Positions 24,438 to 32,763 of a DNA stretch of 33,920 nt are shown here, one piece after another. This DNA comes from Streptomyces africanus (GTDB lineage Bacteria > Actinomycetota > Actinomycetes > Streptomycetales > Streptomycetaceae). Positions within the stretch are counted from its first letter, which is position 1. Every line of letters begins with the position of its first letter. The translations under genes and the position numbers were made by a program. The DNA is taken from the NCBI RefSeq assembly GCF_002150735.1, contig NZ_MUKA01000095.1:1-33920 (forward strand), in the 5' to 3' direction. The notes beneath the pieces were generated by a model. It saw only the letters and a program-made list of their open reading frames with translations, had not been told where the DNA came from and did not search any database.

Positions 24438-26852
24438 TCAGGCCCCGAAGGCCCGTGCGTCGGCGGGCCGTGCGGGTGACGGCCGGTCCCGGCGCCCGGA
24501 GTTGTGCTGGGACATCCAGCTGGCGACCTGGACGCGCGACGTGCACGCCAGCTTGCGCATGATCTTGCGTACGTGGTTCACGGCGGTCCACTCGGCGATG
24601 CCCAGCCGGCGGGCGATCTCCCGGTTGGTGAGGCCGTTCGCCACCAGTTCGGCGACCTCGCGCTCCCGCGGGGTGAGCGGGTTGCCGGCGCCGTCCGGTG
24701 CGTCACGGTCCGGCTCGACGCCGTCCGAGGGGGTCAGCACGGCGGCGACGGCGGCGTCCGGGTGCGACTGCCGGCCCACGGCCGCCAGCTCCGCGGCCTC
24801 CTCGTCGCCCAGGCGCACCCGGGTGAGGGCGGCGACGGCGTCCACCTCCATGCGCACGGGCACGGGCGCGACGCAGCCGGTGGCGGCCCGGATGCCCGCC
24901 GCGGCGCCCAGGGCCCGTGCCGCCCGGCGCCAGGTCTCCATCGACTGGCCGCGGCAGCGGGTGAGCAGGAGCGTGAACTTCTCCAGGCCCAGTGCGCACA
25001 GCGCCAGGTGCTTCAACCCGGCGATGTCCTGGAGGGCGGACCGGTACAGGTCGACGGCACGGTCCTGGTCGCCGAGGGCGAAGGCCACGTCGCCCAGGAC
25101 GAGGCGGGTGAGCGCGATGTTGCGCACGTCCCGCTGCTGCTCGAAGAAGGCCAGCGCGTCCTCGGCGAGCCGGCGGGCGCCGGCGGCGTGGCCCTCGGCA
25201 CGGCGGACCTCCGCGAGCATGCGCAGCACCTCGGCGTGTTCGGCGCCGTCACCGCCCGCGGCGGCGGCCACACAGTCCTCGAGGCGGCGGTCGGCCTCGG
25301 CCAGGTCCCCGCGCTGGAGCGCGACGAGCCCGGCCTCGCGCATGCAGGCGGCCACTGCGGCATGGTCGCCCAGCTCCTCGAACGCGGCCCGGGCCTCGGC
25401 AAGGCACTCCTCGGCCGCGGTCGTCTCACAGGCGCTCAGCAGGAGTTCCGCCAGCGACAGACGAGCGGTGGCCTGCTGGCGCAGGGTGAGGCCGTTCCCA
25501 GCGTCGAGTCCGGCGCGCAGCCGCGTGATGCCCTCCCTGACCTCCCCGCGGGCCTGCCAGTACTCGTGCAGGCTCGCGGCGATCCTGACCACGCCTGCCG
25601 TGTCGCCGGACAGGGCGAGGAAGTCCAGGGCGGCGGTGAGGTCCTGCCGCCAGTAGTCGATCACGAGCAGCCACCGGCTCTGCTCGGGGCCGCGCAGCCC
25701 GCTCTCGGCGCTCTCGGCGAGGTCGGCGCAGAACGTGGCGTGGGCCATGGCGAGTTCGTCGCTCTCGCCCAGGGTGTGCGCCTCCTCCAGCAGGAACTGC
25801 CGGGTGAGGCCGAGCATCGAGATGATGAGTTCGCCGTCCGCGCACTCCTCGGTGTGCAGCAGGCTCTTGTCGACGAACATCTCCAGCAGCCGCTGGAGTT
25901 CGGTGACGTCGCCCGGCCACATGGCCTGGGCGGTGGGCAGGTCGAAGGCCCGGTGGAACACGGCGAGCCGCCTCAGCAGGGCGCGTTCGTGCTTGTCCAG
26001 CGCGTCGAGGTGGCGGGCGATGGCCGCGCTCATGGCGCGGTGCCGGGACAAGGTGTCGAACTCGGTCCCGGACAGGGCGTCGAGGCCGGTGTCCAGTTCG
26101 TCCAGGAGCCGCTGCGGCGAGAGCATCTTCATGCGGGACGCGGCGAACTCGATCGCCATGGGAAGGCCGTCGGTCCGCCGGCACAGCCGGACGACCGCGT
26201 CGCGGTTGTGCTCGGTCAGCGCGAAGTTGGGGCGGCTGACGGCGGTGCGTTCCACGAACAGCTTGACGGAGGGCACCTCCCGCAGCTCCGCCAGGCCGGG
26301 TTCCCCGTCGGCCGGGGGCAGCTCCAGCGGGCCGAGGCGCAGCAGCACCTCGCCGTAGACGCCGAGCCGCTCGTTCCCGGTCATCAGGACGGTGAGCCGG
26401 GGGCAGTCGTTGACCAGGCGGGTGACGGCCGGTACGAGCGCGGCACGCATGCGGTCGCAGCCGTCCAGGAGGAGCAGGCACCGGCGGGGCTGGAGGTACT
26501 CGCGCAGGAGCTGGTGCACGGGTCGGTCCGTGCCGGTGTCCAGGCCGAGGGTCTCGGCGAGCACGGTCTCGGGGTCCTGGCCCGGGCGGACGTCGTTCAG
26601 GTCCACGGCCCGTCCGCCGTCCTCGAAGGAGCCGACGACGTCGGCGAAGGCCGCCGCGGCGAGTCTGCTCTTGCCGACACCGGCCGGACCGGTGACGGTG
26701 ACGACGCGGACGGCCGGCTCGCCGAGGAGTCCCCGCAGTTCGGCCCGCTCCTCCTGCCGGCCCACGAGCCCGTGGCCCGCGACGGTGAGCACTCCCGGCC
26801 CGCCGGCGCTGAGCTCGTCACTGATGGTGGTGCTCGAACTGATCGGGTACAT
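24438..26852 (-). CDS. LuxR-family regulator with N-terminal STAND ATPase
   Basis: The 804-residue protein has an NB-ARC/STAND ATPase (Walker A GPAGVGKS at 55-62, Walker B RRCLLLLDGCD) and a central TPR-like helical array. A C-terminal LuxR helix-turn-helix follows (PLTPREREVAELVANGLTNR, then EIARRLGIAEWTAVNHVRK). It is thus a large ATP-dependent transcriptional regulator with the same ATPase-TPR core as the SARP but a different DNA-binding domain at the opposite end. I chose the ATG at 26852 over one at 27035 because the extra 61 residues are low-complexity and a G-rich Shine-Dalgarno-like run precedes 26852. It is probably cluster-situated. Its targets could be the isoprenoid operon or its own promoter. 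Effector unknown. Confidence 0.88.
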   Translation of the reverse strand: MYPISSSTTISDELSAGGPGVLTVAGHGLVGRQEERAELRGLLGEPAVRVVTVTGPAGVGKSRLAAAAFADVVGSFEDGGRAVDLNDVRPGQDPETVLAETLGLDTGTDRPVHQLLREYLQPRRCLLLLDGCDRMRAALVPAVTRLVNDCPRLTVLMTGNERLGVYGEVLLRLGPLELPPADGEPGLAELREVPSVKLFVERTAVSRPNFALTEHNRDAVVRLCRRTDGLPMAIEFAASRMKMLSPQRLLDELDTGLDALSGTEFDTLSRHRAMSAAIARHLDALDKHERALLRRLAVFHRAFDLPTAQAMWPGDVTELQRLLEMFVDKSLLHTEECADGELIISMLGLTRQFLLEEAHTLGESDELAMAHATFCADLAESAESGLRGPEQSRWLLVIDYWRQDLTAALDFLALSGDTAGVVRIAASLHEYWQARGEVREGITRLRAGLDAGNGLTLRQQATARLSLAELLLSACETTAAEECLAEARAAFEELGDHAAVAACMREAGLVALQRGDLAEADRRLEDCVAAAAGGDGAEHAEVLRMLAEVRRAEGHAAGARRLAEDALAFFEQQRDVRNIALTRLVLGDVAFALGDQDRAVDLYRSALQDIAGLKHLALCALGLEKFTLLLTRCRGQSMETWRRAARALGAAAGIRAATGCVAPVPVRMEVDAVAALTRVRLGDEEAAELAAVGRQSHPDAAVAAVLTPSDGVEPDRDAPDGAGNPLTPREREVAELVANGLTNREIARRLGIAEWTAVNHVRKIMRKLACTSRVQVASWMSQHNSGRRDRPSPARPADARAFGA

Positions 26853-27403
26853 AGGCAGCCCCCATGGATCAACGGACACACGTGAAGAATCGATCCCGCT
26901 TGCTCGTGGGCGAGCCCGTGCGCAGGACGAGCCGGGGCGTTGCGTGCCGTGCCGTGCACGGTGGGCCGGCGCGGGAGGGCAGCGGGAAGCCGGCCGGGCG
27001 TCGGCATCGCGAGGCGGCGGGACGGAACGCGCCACGGCCGAGGAGCCGAAAGGTTCCTCCTCAGCTTGTCGGGCGCGGGAACTCCGGTCCGAGGCCGCGT
27101 GGGACTTCCGTCGGCGCCACGTGCAGTCACCCCCGTTTCATCCTGTTCCGGACAATGCCAAGGTAGTTCCATCGATGTTTTGAGCGAATCGATCCGGCCA
27201 GAGTGAGGTGCCCACCGCGTGCCTCGCCTGCGACCCGGCGCTTGTCCGGGGGCTCGTAACCACCCTCGGTGTCCTGTTTGTTCGCTTCCGTCGGGCACCC
27301 GACTCCTCCGACGGGGCCTCGTCGAGGACCCGAAGCGCACACGGCCGGTTGGCGCAAAACCTCCCAGGGCGGCGGTGGAGAATGTCAACTCCCCGGCGCA
27401 GCA
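26853..27403. other. Intergenic region upstream of the LuxR-type gene
   Basis: About 550 bases have no recognisable gene. Short frames on both strands (for example minus 27127-27357) lack a good ribosome-binding site and family similarity. A relatively AT-rich pocket at about 27140-27200, including two copies of ATCGAT, is the best place for a leftward promoter of the regulator. That would leave a long leader of nearly 300 nt. Confidence 0.4.
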
Positions 27404-27437
27404 CGACGACCCGCGGGCAACCCGCGGGCCGTCGTCG
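27404..27437 (-). terminator. Terminator hairpin of the isoprenoid operon
   Basis: Two helical blocks of 7 bp each pair 27404-27417 with 27421-27437, with a 3-nt bulge on the right arm and a 3-nt loop. The hairpin begins 19 bp past the ispG stop on the minus strand, a typical terminator position. Confidence 0.65.
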
Positions 27438-27456
27438 GGGCGGAGCAGGGAGAGGA

Positions 27457-28626
27457 TCAGGACGGCGTGACGATCACCGGGCCCGGTCCGTCGGCCGACG
27501 TGCCCCGCTCCTCGGCGATCCGTACGGCCTCCTCCACCAGCGTCTCGACGATGAGAGACTCCGGAACGGTCTTGATCACCTCCCCCTTCACGAAGATCTG
27601 CCCCTTGCCGTTGCCGGACGCCACACCGAGGTCGGCCTCCCTGGCTTCGCCCGGCCCGTTCACCACACACCCCATGACGGCGACCCGCAGCGCGGCGGGG
27701 AACCCCTCCAGCGCGGCGGAGACCTTCTCCGCCAGGGTGTGCACATCCACCTGGGCCCGCCCGCAGGAGGGGCAGGAGACGATGTCCAGCCCGCGCTCGC
27801 GCAGGGCCAGTGCCTCCAGGATCTGCGTGCCGACCTTGACCTCCTCCACCGGCGGCGCCGACAGGGAGACCCGGATGGTGTCGCCGATCCCCTCCGACAG
27901 CAGCGCCCCGAACGCCGCCGCGGACTTGATCGTGCCCTGGAAGGCCGGGCCGGCCTCCGTCACACCGAGGTGCAGGGGGTAGTCGCAGCGCTGCGCGAGC
28001 AGCCGGTAGGCGGCGATCATGACCACGGGGTCGTTGTGCTTCACGGAGATCTTGATGTCGCGGAAGCCGTGCTCCTCGAACAGGGAGCACTCCCACAGCG
28101 CCGACTCGACCAGCGCCTCCGGGGTGGCCCTGCCGTACTTCTCGAGCAGCCGGCGGTCCAGCGAACCGGCGTTGACGCCGATCCGGATCGGGATGCCGGC
28201 GTTCGCCGCCTCCTTGGCGATCTCCCCCACCCGGTCGTCGAACTTCTTGATGTTCCCCGGGTTGACGCGAACGGCGGCGCACCCGGCGTCGATGGCCGCG
28301 AACACGTACTTGGGCTGGAAGTGGATGTCGGCGATCACCGGGATCGGCGACTTCCTGGCGATGGCGGGCAGCGCCTGCACGTCGTCGGCCGAGGGGACGG
28401 CGACCCGGACGATCTGGCAGCCGGCCGCGGTCAGTTCGGCGATCTGCTGGAGCGTGGCGTTGACGTCCGCGGTCACGGTCGTCGTCATCGACTGCACCGA
28501 CACCGGCGCGTCGCCGCCGACCGGTACCGACCCCACCATGATCCGGCGGGACGTGCGCCGCCGGGCCAGCGGCGGCAGATCGGCCCCCGGCCTGACGCCG
28601 GGCATTCCGAGACCAACCGTCGTCAT
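27457..28626 (-). CDS. ispG: 4-hydroxy-3-methylbut-2-enyl diphosphate synthase
   Basis: The 389-residue protein has the IspG TIM barrel ([30 protein letters not shown]) and the C-terminal iron-sulfur domain. The three 4Fe-4S cysteines are Cys285 and Cys288 (CPSCGR) and Cys320 (GCVVNGPGE), with Glu327 as the fourth ligand. All are intact, so it should be active. It converts MEcPP to HMBPP, the penultimate MEP step, and needs a reductant such as ferredoxin or flavodoxin. It is the last gene of the minus-strand isoprenoid operon and its ATG overlaps the dxs stop. It is probably a cluster-dedicated second copy, since Streptomyces need a housekeeping copy elsewhere. Confidence 0.96.
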   Translation of the reverse strand: MTTVGLGMPGVRPGADLPPLARRRTSRRIMVGSVPVGGDAPVSVQSMTTTVTADVNATLQQIAELTAAGCQIVRVAVPSADDVQALPAIARKSPIPVIADIHFQPKYVFAAIDAGCAAVRVNPGNIKKFDDRVGEIAKEAANAGIPIRIGVNAGSLDRRLLEKYGRATPEALVESALWECSLFEEHGFRDIKISVKHNDPVVMIAAYRLLAQRCDYPLHLGVTEAGPAFQGTIKSAAAFGALLSEGIGDTIRVSLSAPPVEEVKVGTQILEALALRERGLDIVSCPSCGRAQVDVHTLAEKVSAALEGFPAALRVAVMGCVVNGPGEAREADLGVASGNGKGQIFVKGEVIKTVPESLIVETLVEEAVRIAEERGTSADGPGPVIVTPS

Positions 28627-30473
28627 CGTGTCTCCCCTCCGCGTTCCCGTTCGATGAGGCGGGCCATCTCCCGCTCGAAGTCGATCACCGGGGCGTCGAC
28701 CCGGTTCTCCGCCGGTTCACTGATCTCCTCCACCACGGCCCTGGCGATCTCCTGCGCGGTCAGCCCGCAGCCGGAGAGCACCTCGGCGCGGCTGCCGTGC
28801 TGGAGGAAGCGCCGGGGAATGCCGAACTCCCGCAGCGGGGTGCGCACCCCTTCGTCGCGCAGGAACTGGGCGATGGTCGAACCCACTCCGCCCATACGGC
28901 TGTTGTCCTCGACGGTGATGGCCAGACGGTGCCGGCGCGCCATGTCGGCGAGCGTCGGATTGACCGGCGTCACCCACCGCGGGTCGACCACTGTCGCGCC
29001 GATGCCCTGCGCCCACAGCACCTCCGCCACTTGCAGCGCCACCCGGGCCAGCGCGCCCACCGAGACGATCAGCACATCGAGCGGCCCGGCCCGGTGCAGC
29101 ACGTCGGTGCCGGCGAACGTGATCTTCGCGGGTATGTCGTCACCCGTCGGCCCCTTGGGGAAGCGCACCAGGGTCGGGCCCTCCTCCCACTCGACGGCCT
29201 CCCCGAGCAGTTCGGCAAGCCGGGCGCCGTCGCGCGGGGCGGCGATCCGCAGCCCGGGCACCACCTGAAGGACCGACATGTCCCACATGCCGTTGTGGCT
29301 CGGGCCGTCGTCGCCGGTGACGCCGGAGCGGTCGAGGACGAACGTCACCGCTCTGCGGTGCAGTGCCACGTCCATCAGCAGCTGGTCGAAGGCACGGTTG
29401 ACGAAGGTGGAGTAGATGGCGACGACCGGGTGGACGCCGCCCAGGGACATGCCCGCGGCCATGGTGACCGCGTGCTGTTCCGCGATGCCCACGTCGATGA
29501 CCCGCTTGGGGAACCGCTCCTGCATCGGCAGCAGACCGGTCGGCTCCAGCATGGCCGCCGTGATCGCCACGACGTCCGGACGGCGCTCGGCGATGCGGAC
29601 GAGTTCGCGTCCGAAGACGGACGTGAACGACGGCCCGGCGGAGCCCTTCAGCGGCCGGCCCGTCTCGGGGTCCATCGGCTTGATGGCGTGACCCCGGTCC
29701 AGCTCGTTCTGCTCCGTCACCGCGAACCCGCGGCCCTTCTCGGTCACCACGTGGACGACGACGGGCCTGCGCAGGGCCCGCGCGCGCCGCAGCGCCTCCT
29801 CCAGCGCCGTCACGTCGTGCCCGTCGACCGGGCCGAGGTAGGCCAGCCCCAGCTGCTCGAACAGACCGGGCGGCCCGGGCTGCCCGGTGCGCAGCTCCCC
29901 CAGGTGGTCGGCGAACCCGCCCCGGGTGAGCGCGTAGGAGCGCTGGTTGTCGTTGAGCACGATGACCAACGGCCGGTCCGGGCCGCCCGCGATGTTGTTC
30001 ATGGCCTCCCACGCCATGCCGCCGGTCATCGCCCCGTCGCCGATGACGGCGACCACGGCCCGGTCGGTGCGGCCCTGATGGGCGTCGGCGCGCGCCAGGC
30101 CGTCGGCGTACGACAGCGCCGTGGAGGCGTGGGAGTTCTCCACCAGGTCGTGCTCGGACTCCGCCGGGTTCGGGTAACCCGACAGACCGCCCTCCTGGCG
30201 CAGCCGGTCGAAGCCGGCCGCCCGGCCGGTGACGATCTTGTGCACGTACGACTGGTGCCCCGTGTCCCACAGCAGCCGGTCGCGGGGCGAGTCGAAGACC
30301 CGGTGCAGGGCGAGGGTCAGTTCCACCACGCCCAGGTTGGGGCCGAGGTGCCCGCCGGTCACGCAGACCCGGTCGACGAGGAAGGTGCGGATCTCCGCGG
30401 CAAGGGCGTCCAGCTCCCGCGTGCTCAGTTCCCGGAGGCGCTCCGGGCCGTGCACGGTCTCCAGCAATGACAT
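28623..30473 (-). CDS. dxs: 1-deoxy-D-xylulose-5-phosphate synthase with shortened loop
   Basis: The 616-residue thiamine-diphosphate enzyme has [10 protein letters not shown] at 71-80, the cofactor motif [16 protein letters not shown] at 145-160, [13 protein letters not shown], and the transketolase-like domain with [16 protein letters not shown]. It makes DXP from pyruvate and glyceraldehyde 3-phosphate, the MEP entry and main flux-control step. Compared with the E. coli enzyme as I remember it, the loop between HLGELRTG (190-197) and [17 protein letters not shown] (204-220) is about 35-40 residues shorter. The overall length is restored by a charged C-terminal extension. The start is 4 bp after the stop of the prenyl diphosphate synthase gene, so the two are probably co-translated. 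Confidence 0.95.
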   Translation of the reverse strand: MSLLETVHGPERLRELSTRELDALAAEIRTFLVDRVCVTGGHLGPNLGVVELTLALHRVFDSPRDRLLWDTGHQSYVHKIVTGRAAGFDRLRQEGGLSGYPNPAESEHDLVENSHASTALSYADGLARADAHQGRTDRAVVAVIGDGAMTGGMAWEAMNNIAGGPDRPLVIVLNDNQRSYALTRGGFADHLGELRTGQPGPPGLFEQLGLAYLGPVDGHDVTALEEALRRARALRRPVVVHVVTEKGRGFAVTEQNELDRGHAIKPMDPETGRPLKGSAGPSFTSVFGRELVRIAERRPDVVAITAAMLEPTGLLPMQERFPKRVIDVGIAEQHAVTMAAGMSLGGVHPVVAIYSTFVNRAFDQLLMDVALHRRAVTFVLDRSGVTGDDGPSHNGMWDMSVLQVVPGLRIAAPRDGARLAELLGEAVEWEEGPTLVRFPKGPTGDDIPAKITFAGTDVLHRAGPLDVLIVSVGALARVALQVAEVLWAQGIGATVVDPRWVTPVNPTLADMARRHRLAITVEDNSRMGGVGSTIAQFLRDEGVRTPLREFGIPRRFLQHGSRAEVLSGCGLTAQEIARAVVEEISEPAENRVDAPVIDFEREMARLIERERGGETR

Positions 30474-30477
30474 GCGA

Positions 30478-31521
30478 TCACCGGTTCCGATAGGCGACTT
30501 CGAGGGCCATCTCGCTCAGTTCGTCTCGCCACACCGGTTCGATCGCGGCCTGGTCGAGGGCCACGCCGGCGCGTTCCACGAGCGCGTCGATGCGCTCTTC
30601 GATACGGGTCCTGCTCTCGCCGAGGAGGTCCAGCAGCGCGGCGGTGTCCCATTCGGGGCGATTGACCAGGCAGCGCACCTGCTGGTCCCGCTCCGCGGCT
30701 TCGGCGAGCAGCAGCGTCATCTTGTGCTGTTCCAGGTCGAGTCCGACCGGCTTGCCGGCGACCGTGCTGTCGCCGAACGTGCCGATGATGTCGTCGCGCA
30801 ACTGGAAGGCGAGCCCGAGGCACTCGCCGTACTCCTCGAACGCGGTCGTCAGGTCGGGCCGTCCGGCGAGCGCGGCCCCCAGCAGCAACGGGCGCGTGAT
30901 GCTGTAGCGGCCGGACTTGCAGATCGCGATCCAGCGCGACAGCTCCGGCGCGATCACGCCCTCCGCGGCCACGGCCACGTCCAGATGCTGGCCGATCTGG
31001 ATCTCGGTGACCATCTCGCCCCACACGTCGCGGGCGGCGGGCGGCAGGTTCCGGGTGAGGCGGTCGGCGTAGAGCATGGCCAGCACCCCGGAGATCAGGG
31101 CCACGCCCTCGCCGTAACGGCGCGACTCGCCCCGCCAGCCACGCTCCGCGTGGACCGTGGCGTGCCTGACATGCGCCGCGGGGGCGCCGCGCCGGGTGTC
31201 GGAGGCGTCGAGCACGTCGTCGTGGAGCAGCGCACCGGTGTGGATCAGTTCGATGCCGGAGGCGGCGTCCGCCACCATCGGGTCGTCGGGGTCGCCTCCG
31301 GCGGCCAGGTATCCGGTCACGCAGAAGGCGGGGCGCAGCCGCTTGCCGCCCGCGTCGACCAGAGAGGTCACCGTGTCCACGGGAACCGCGCCCCGCTCGT
31401 CGACACCGCTCCAGCGGGCACGTTCGTCCGCGAGGAGCTCGCCAAGACGTCGCTCGGCCCTGCGCAGCACCTCCGCGCGTGTGCTGCGCACCGAGAGCCG
31501 GTCTGTCACCGCGGTCGTCAT
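30478..31521 (-). CDS. Polyprenyl diphosphate synthase (probably GGPP synthase)
   Basis: The 347-residue trans-prenyltransferase has GGKRLRP at 58-64, the first Asp-rich motif DDVLD at 101-105 followed by [10 protein letters not shown], and a second motif [13 protein letters not shown] at 239-251. DDxxG in place of DDxxD in the second motif is common in actinobacterial GGPP synthases. The residue five before the first motif is Gly, which would not block elongation beyond C20 by itself, so product length is uncertain. It condenses IPP with allylic diphosphates to make the substrate of the UbiA protein. AGGAGA precedes the ATG. It lies between ispH and dxs in the same operon. Confidence 0.9.
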   Translation of the reverse strand: MTTAVTDRLSVRSTRAEVLRRAERRLGELLADERARWSGVDERGAVPVDTVTSLVDAGGKRLRPAFCVTGYLAAGGDPDDPMVADAASGIELIHTGALLHDDVLDASDTRRGAPAAHVRHATVHAERGWRGESRRYGEGVALISGVLAMLYADRLTRNLPPAARDVWGEMVTEIQIGQHLDVAVAAEGVIAPELSRWIAICKSGRYSITRPLLLGAALAGRPDLTTAFEEYGECLGLAFQLRDDIIGTFGDSTVAGKPVGLDLEQHKMTLLLAEAAERDQQVRCLVNRPEWDTAALLDLLGESRTRIEERIDALVERAGVALDQAAIEPVWRDELSEMALEVAYRNR

Positions 31522-31546
31522 TTTGGTCCCTCTCCTGTCCGGCCGG

Positions 31547-32497
31547 TCAGCCGGCCTTGGCCGTGTCGATGAGGTGCGTCGGCGGATGGAAGACCACGTC
31601 CTCCTGCGCCACCTGCTCGATCTCGATATCGCGGTAACCGAAGTCCGCGAGCCTTTCCAGAACCTGGTCGACGAGGATCTCCGGGGCGCTCGCGCCCGCG
31701 CTCAGGCCCACCACCGACACTCCCTCCAGCCAGCTCTCGTCGAATTCCGTGACATCCGGTACAAGGTGAGCGGGAACACCGAGGCGGCGGGCCACCTCGA
31801 CCATCCGGAGCGAGTTGCTGGAGTTCCGGGAGCCGACCACGAGCATGAGGTCGGAGCGCGGCACGACCTGCTTGACCGCGTCCTGGCGGTTCTGGCTCGC
31901 GAAACAGATGTCGTCGGTGCCCGGGCCCCGCAGATCGGTGAAGCGGCGGCGCAGCACCTCGACGATGTCGCGGGTCTCGTCCACCGACAGCGTCGTCTGG
32001 GTGAGGTAGGCCACCGGGGTGTCGGCCGGCAGGTCCAGCCGTTCGGCGTCCTCCACGGTCTCCACGATCAGCGTCCGGTCGGGCGCGTGCCCGAAGGTGC
32101 CCTCGACCTCCTCGTGCCCGGCGTGCCCCACCAGCAGCAGCGTGCGCTCCTCCCGGGCGAAGCGTTTGGCCTCCTGGTGCACCTTGGACACCAGCGGGCA
32201 GGTCGCGTCGATCACCTCCAGCCGGCGGGCCCGCGCGTTGCTCCGCACCTGGGGGGAGACGCCGTGTGCGGAGAACACGCACACCGCGCCCTCGGGCACG
32301 TCCTCCTCGGAATCCACGAACAGCACACCGCGCCGCTCCAGCTGCCGCACCACGTAGTGGTTGTGCACGATTTCCTTGCGCACATAAAGCGGAGCACCAT
32401 GGCGTTCCAGCGCGAGTTCGATAATTGATATCGCTCGGCGTACACCGGCGCAGAAACTGCGCGGTTCCGCGAGGATGACTTTCTTCTTGCGTCCCAT
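31547..32497 (-). CDS. ispH: 4-hydroxy-3-methylbut-2-enyl diphosphate reductase
   Basis: The 316-residue protein has the three cluster-binding cysteines of IspH: Cys16 in FCAGV, Cys100 in DATCPLV and Cys198 in DDICFAS. It also has VHNHYVV and the active-site GHAGHEEVEGT segment with catalytic glutamate. It reduces HMBPP to IPP and DMAPP in the last MEP step. It appears complete and functional. GGAG lies 10 nt before the ATG at 32497. A GTG at 32503 is an alternative start that adds two residues. It is the first gene of the minus operon, 25 bp before the prenyl diphosphate synthase, and diverges from the IS701-like gene. Confidence 0.95.
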   Translation of the reverse strand: MGRKKKVILAEPRSFCAGVRRAISIIELALERHGAPLYVRKEIVHNHYVVRQLERRGVLFVDSEEDVPEGAVCVFSAHGVSPQVRSNARARRLEVIDATCPLVSKVHQEAKRFAREERTLLLVGHAGHEEVEGTFGHAPDRTLIVETVEDAERLDLPADTPVAYLTQTTLSVDETRDIVEVLRRRFTDLRGPGTDDICFASQNRQDAVKQVVPRSDLMLVVGSRNSSNSLRMVEVARRLGVPAHLVPDVTEFDESWLEGVSVVGLSAGASAPEILVDQVLERLADFGYRDIEIEQVAQEDVVFHPPTHLIDTAKAG

Positions 32498-32676
32498 TTT
32501 CACCCGTCTCCGCTGCGTGGTTCGACTCCCGTAGCCGACTGTGCTGTTCAGGTGCGTCTCCGGTCAACCGCATCAGTGGGCTCGGGCTCGAAGCAGTCAT
32601 GTACCGCAGCCACCCCAACCGCTGAACCTTGCCAGGCCCTTGTCATTCATTAGGGCTGCCTCCGATTCCTAATGTG

Positions 32677-32742
32677 GAGCGGACCGCACGGCGTGAATTC
32701 ATTCGGCCGCACGGCGGAATTGAGCGGACCGCACGGCGTGAA
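32677..32742. repeat. Iteron-like repeats upstream of the IS701-like gene
   Basis: A 21-bp perfect direct repeat occurs at 32677-32697 and 32722-32742. A third copy of its core CCGCACGGCG sits between them (32707-32716). Core spacing is 23 and 22 bp, about two helical turns. The array ends 21 bp before the ATG at 32764 and lies between divergent genes, so it may be an operator for the IS701-like gene, the ispH operon, or both. Confidence 0.65.
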
Positions 32743-32763
32743 AGGAAACGACCGAGGAGTCAC

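Noticed and set aside
26853..27035. N-terminal extension of the LuxR-type regulator by 61 codons
   Set aside because: The extension is Pro/Arg/Ala-rich and unlike the family. The start at 26852 has a G-rich Shine-Dalgarno-like run upstream.
27127..27404. Two overlapping short minus frames (76 and 88 codons) upstream of the LuxR-type gene
   Set aside because: They have no convincing ribosome-binding site, biased composition, no recognisable family and mutual overlap. Left as intergenic.
9688..30186. Further TTA leucine codons (several TTA/TAA trinucleotides)
   Set aside because: Those checked, for example near 30175 in dxs and 31631 in ispH, are out of frame (GGT-TAC). Only codon 70 of the SARP gene is in frame.
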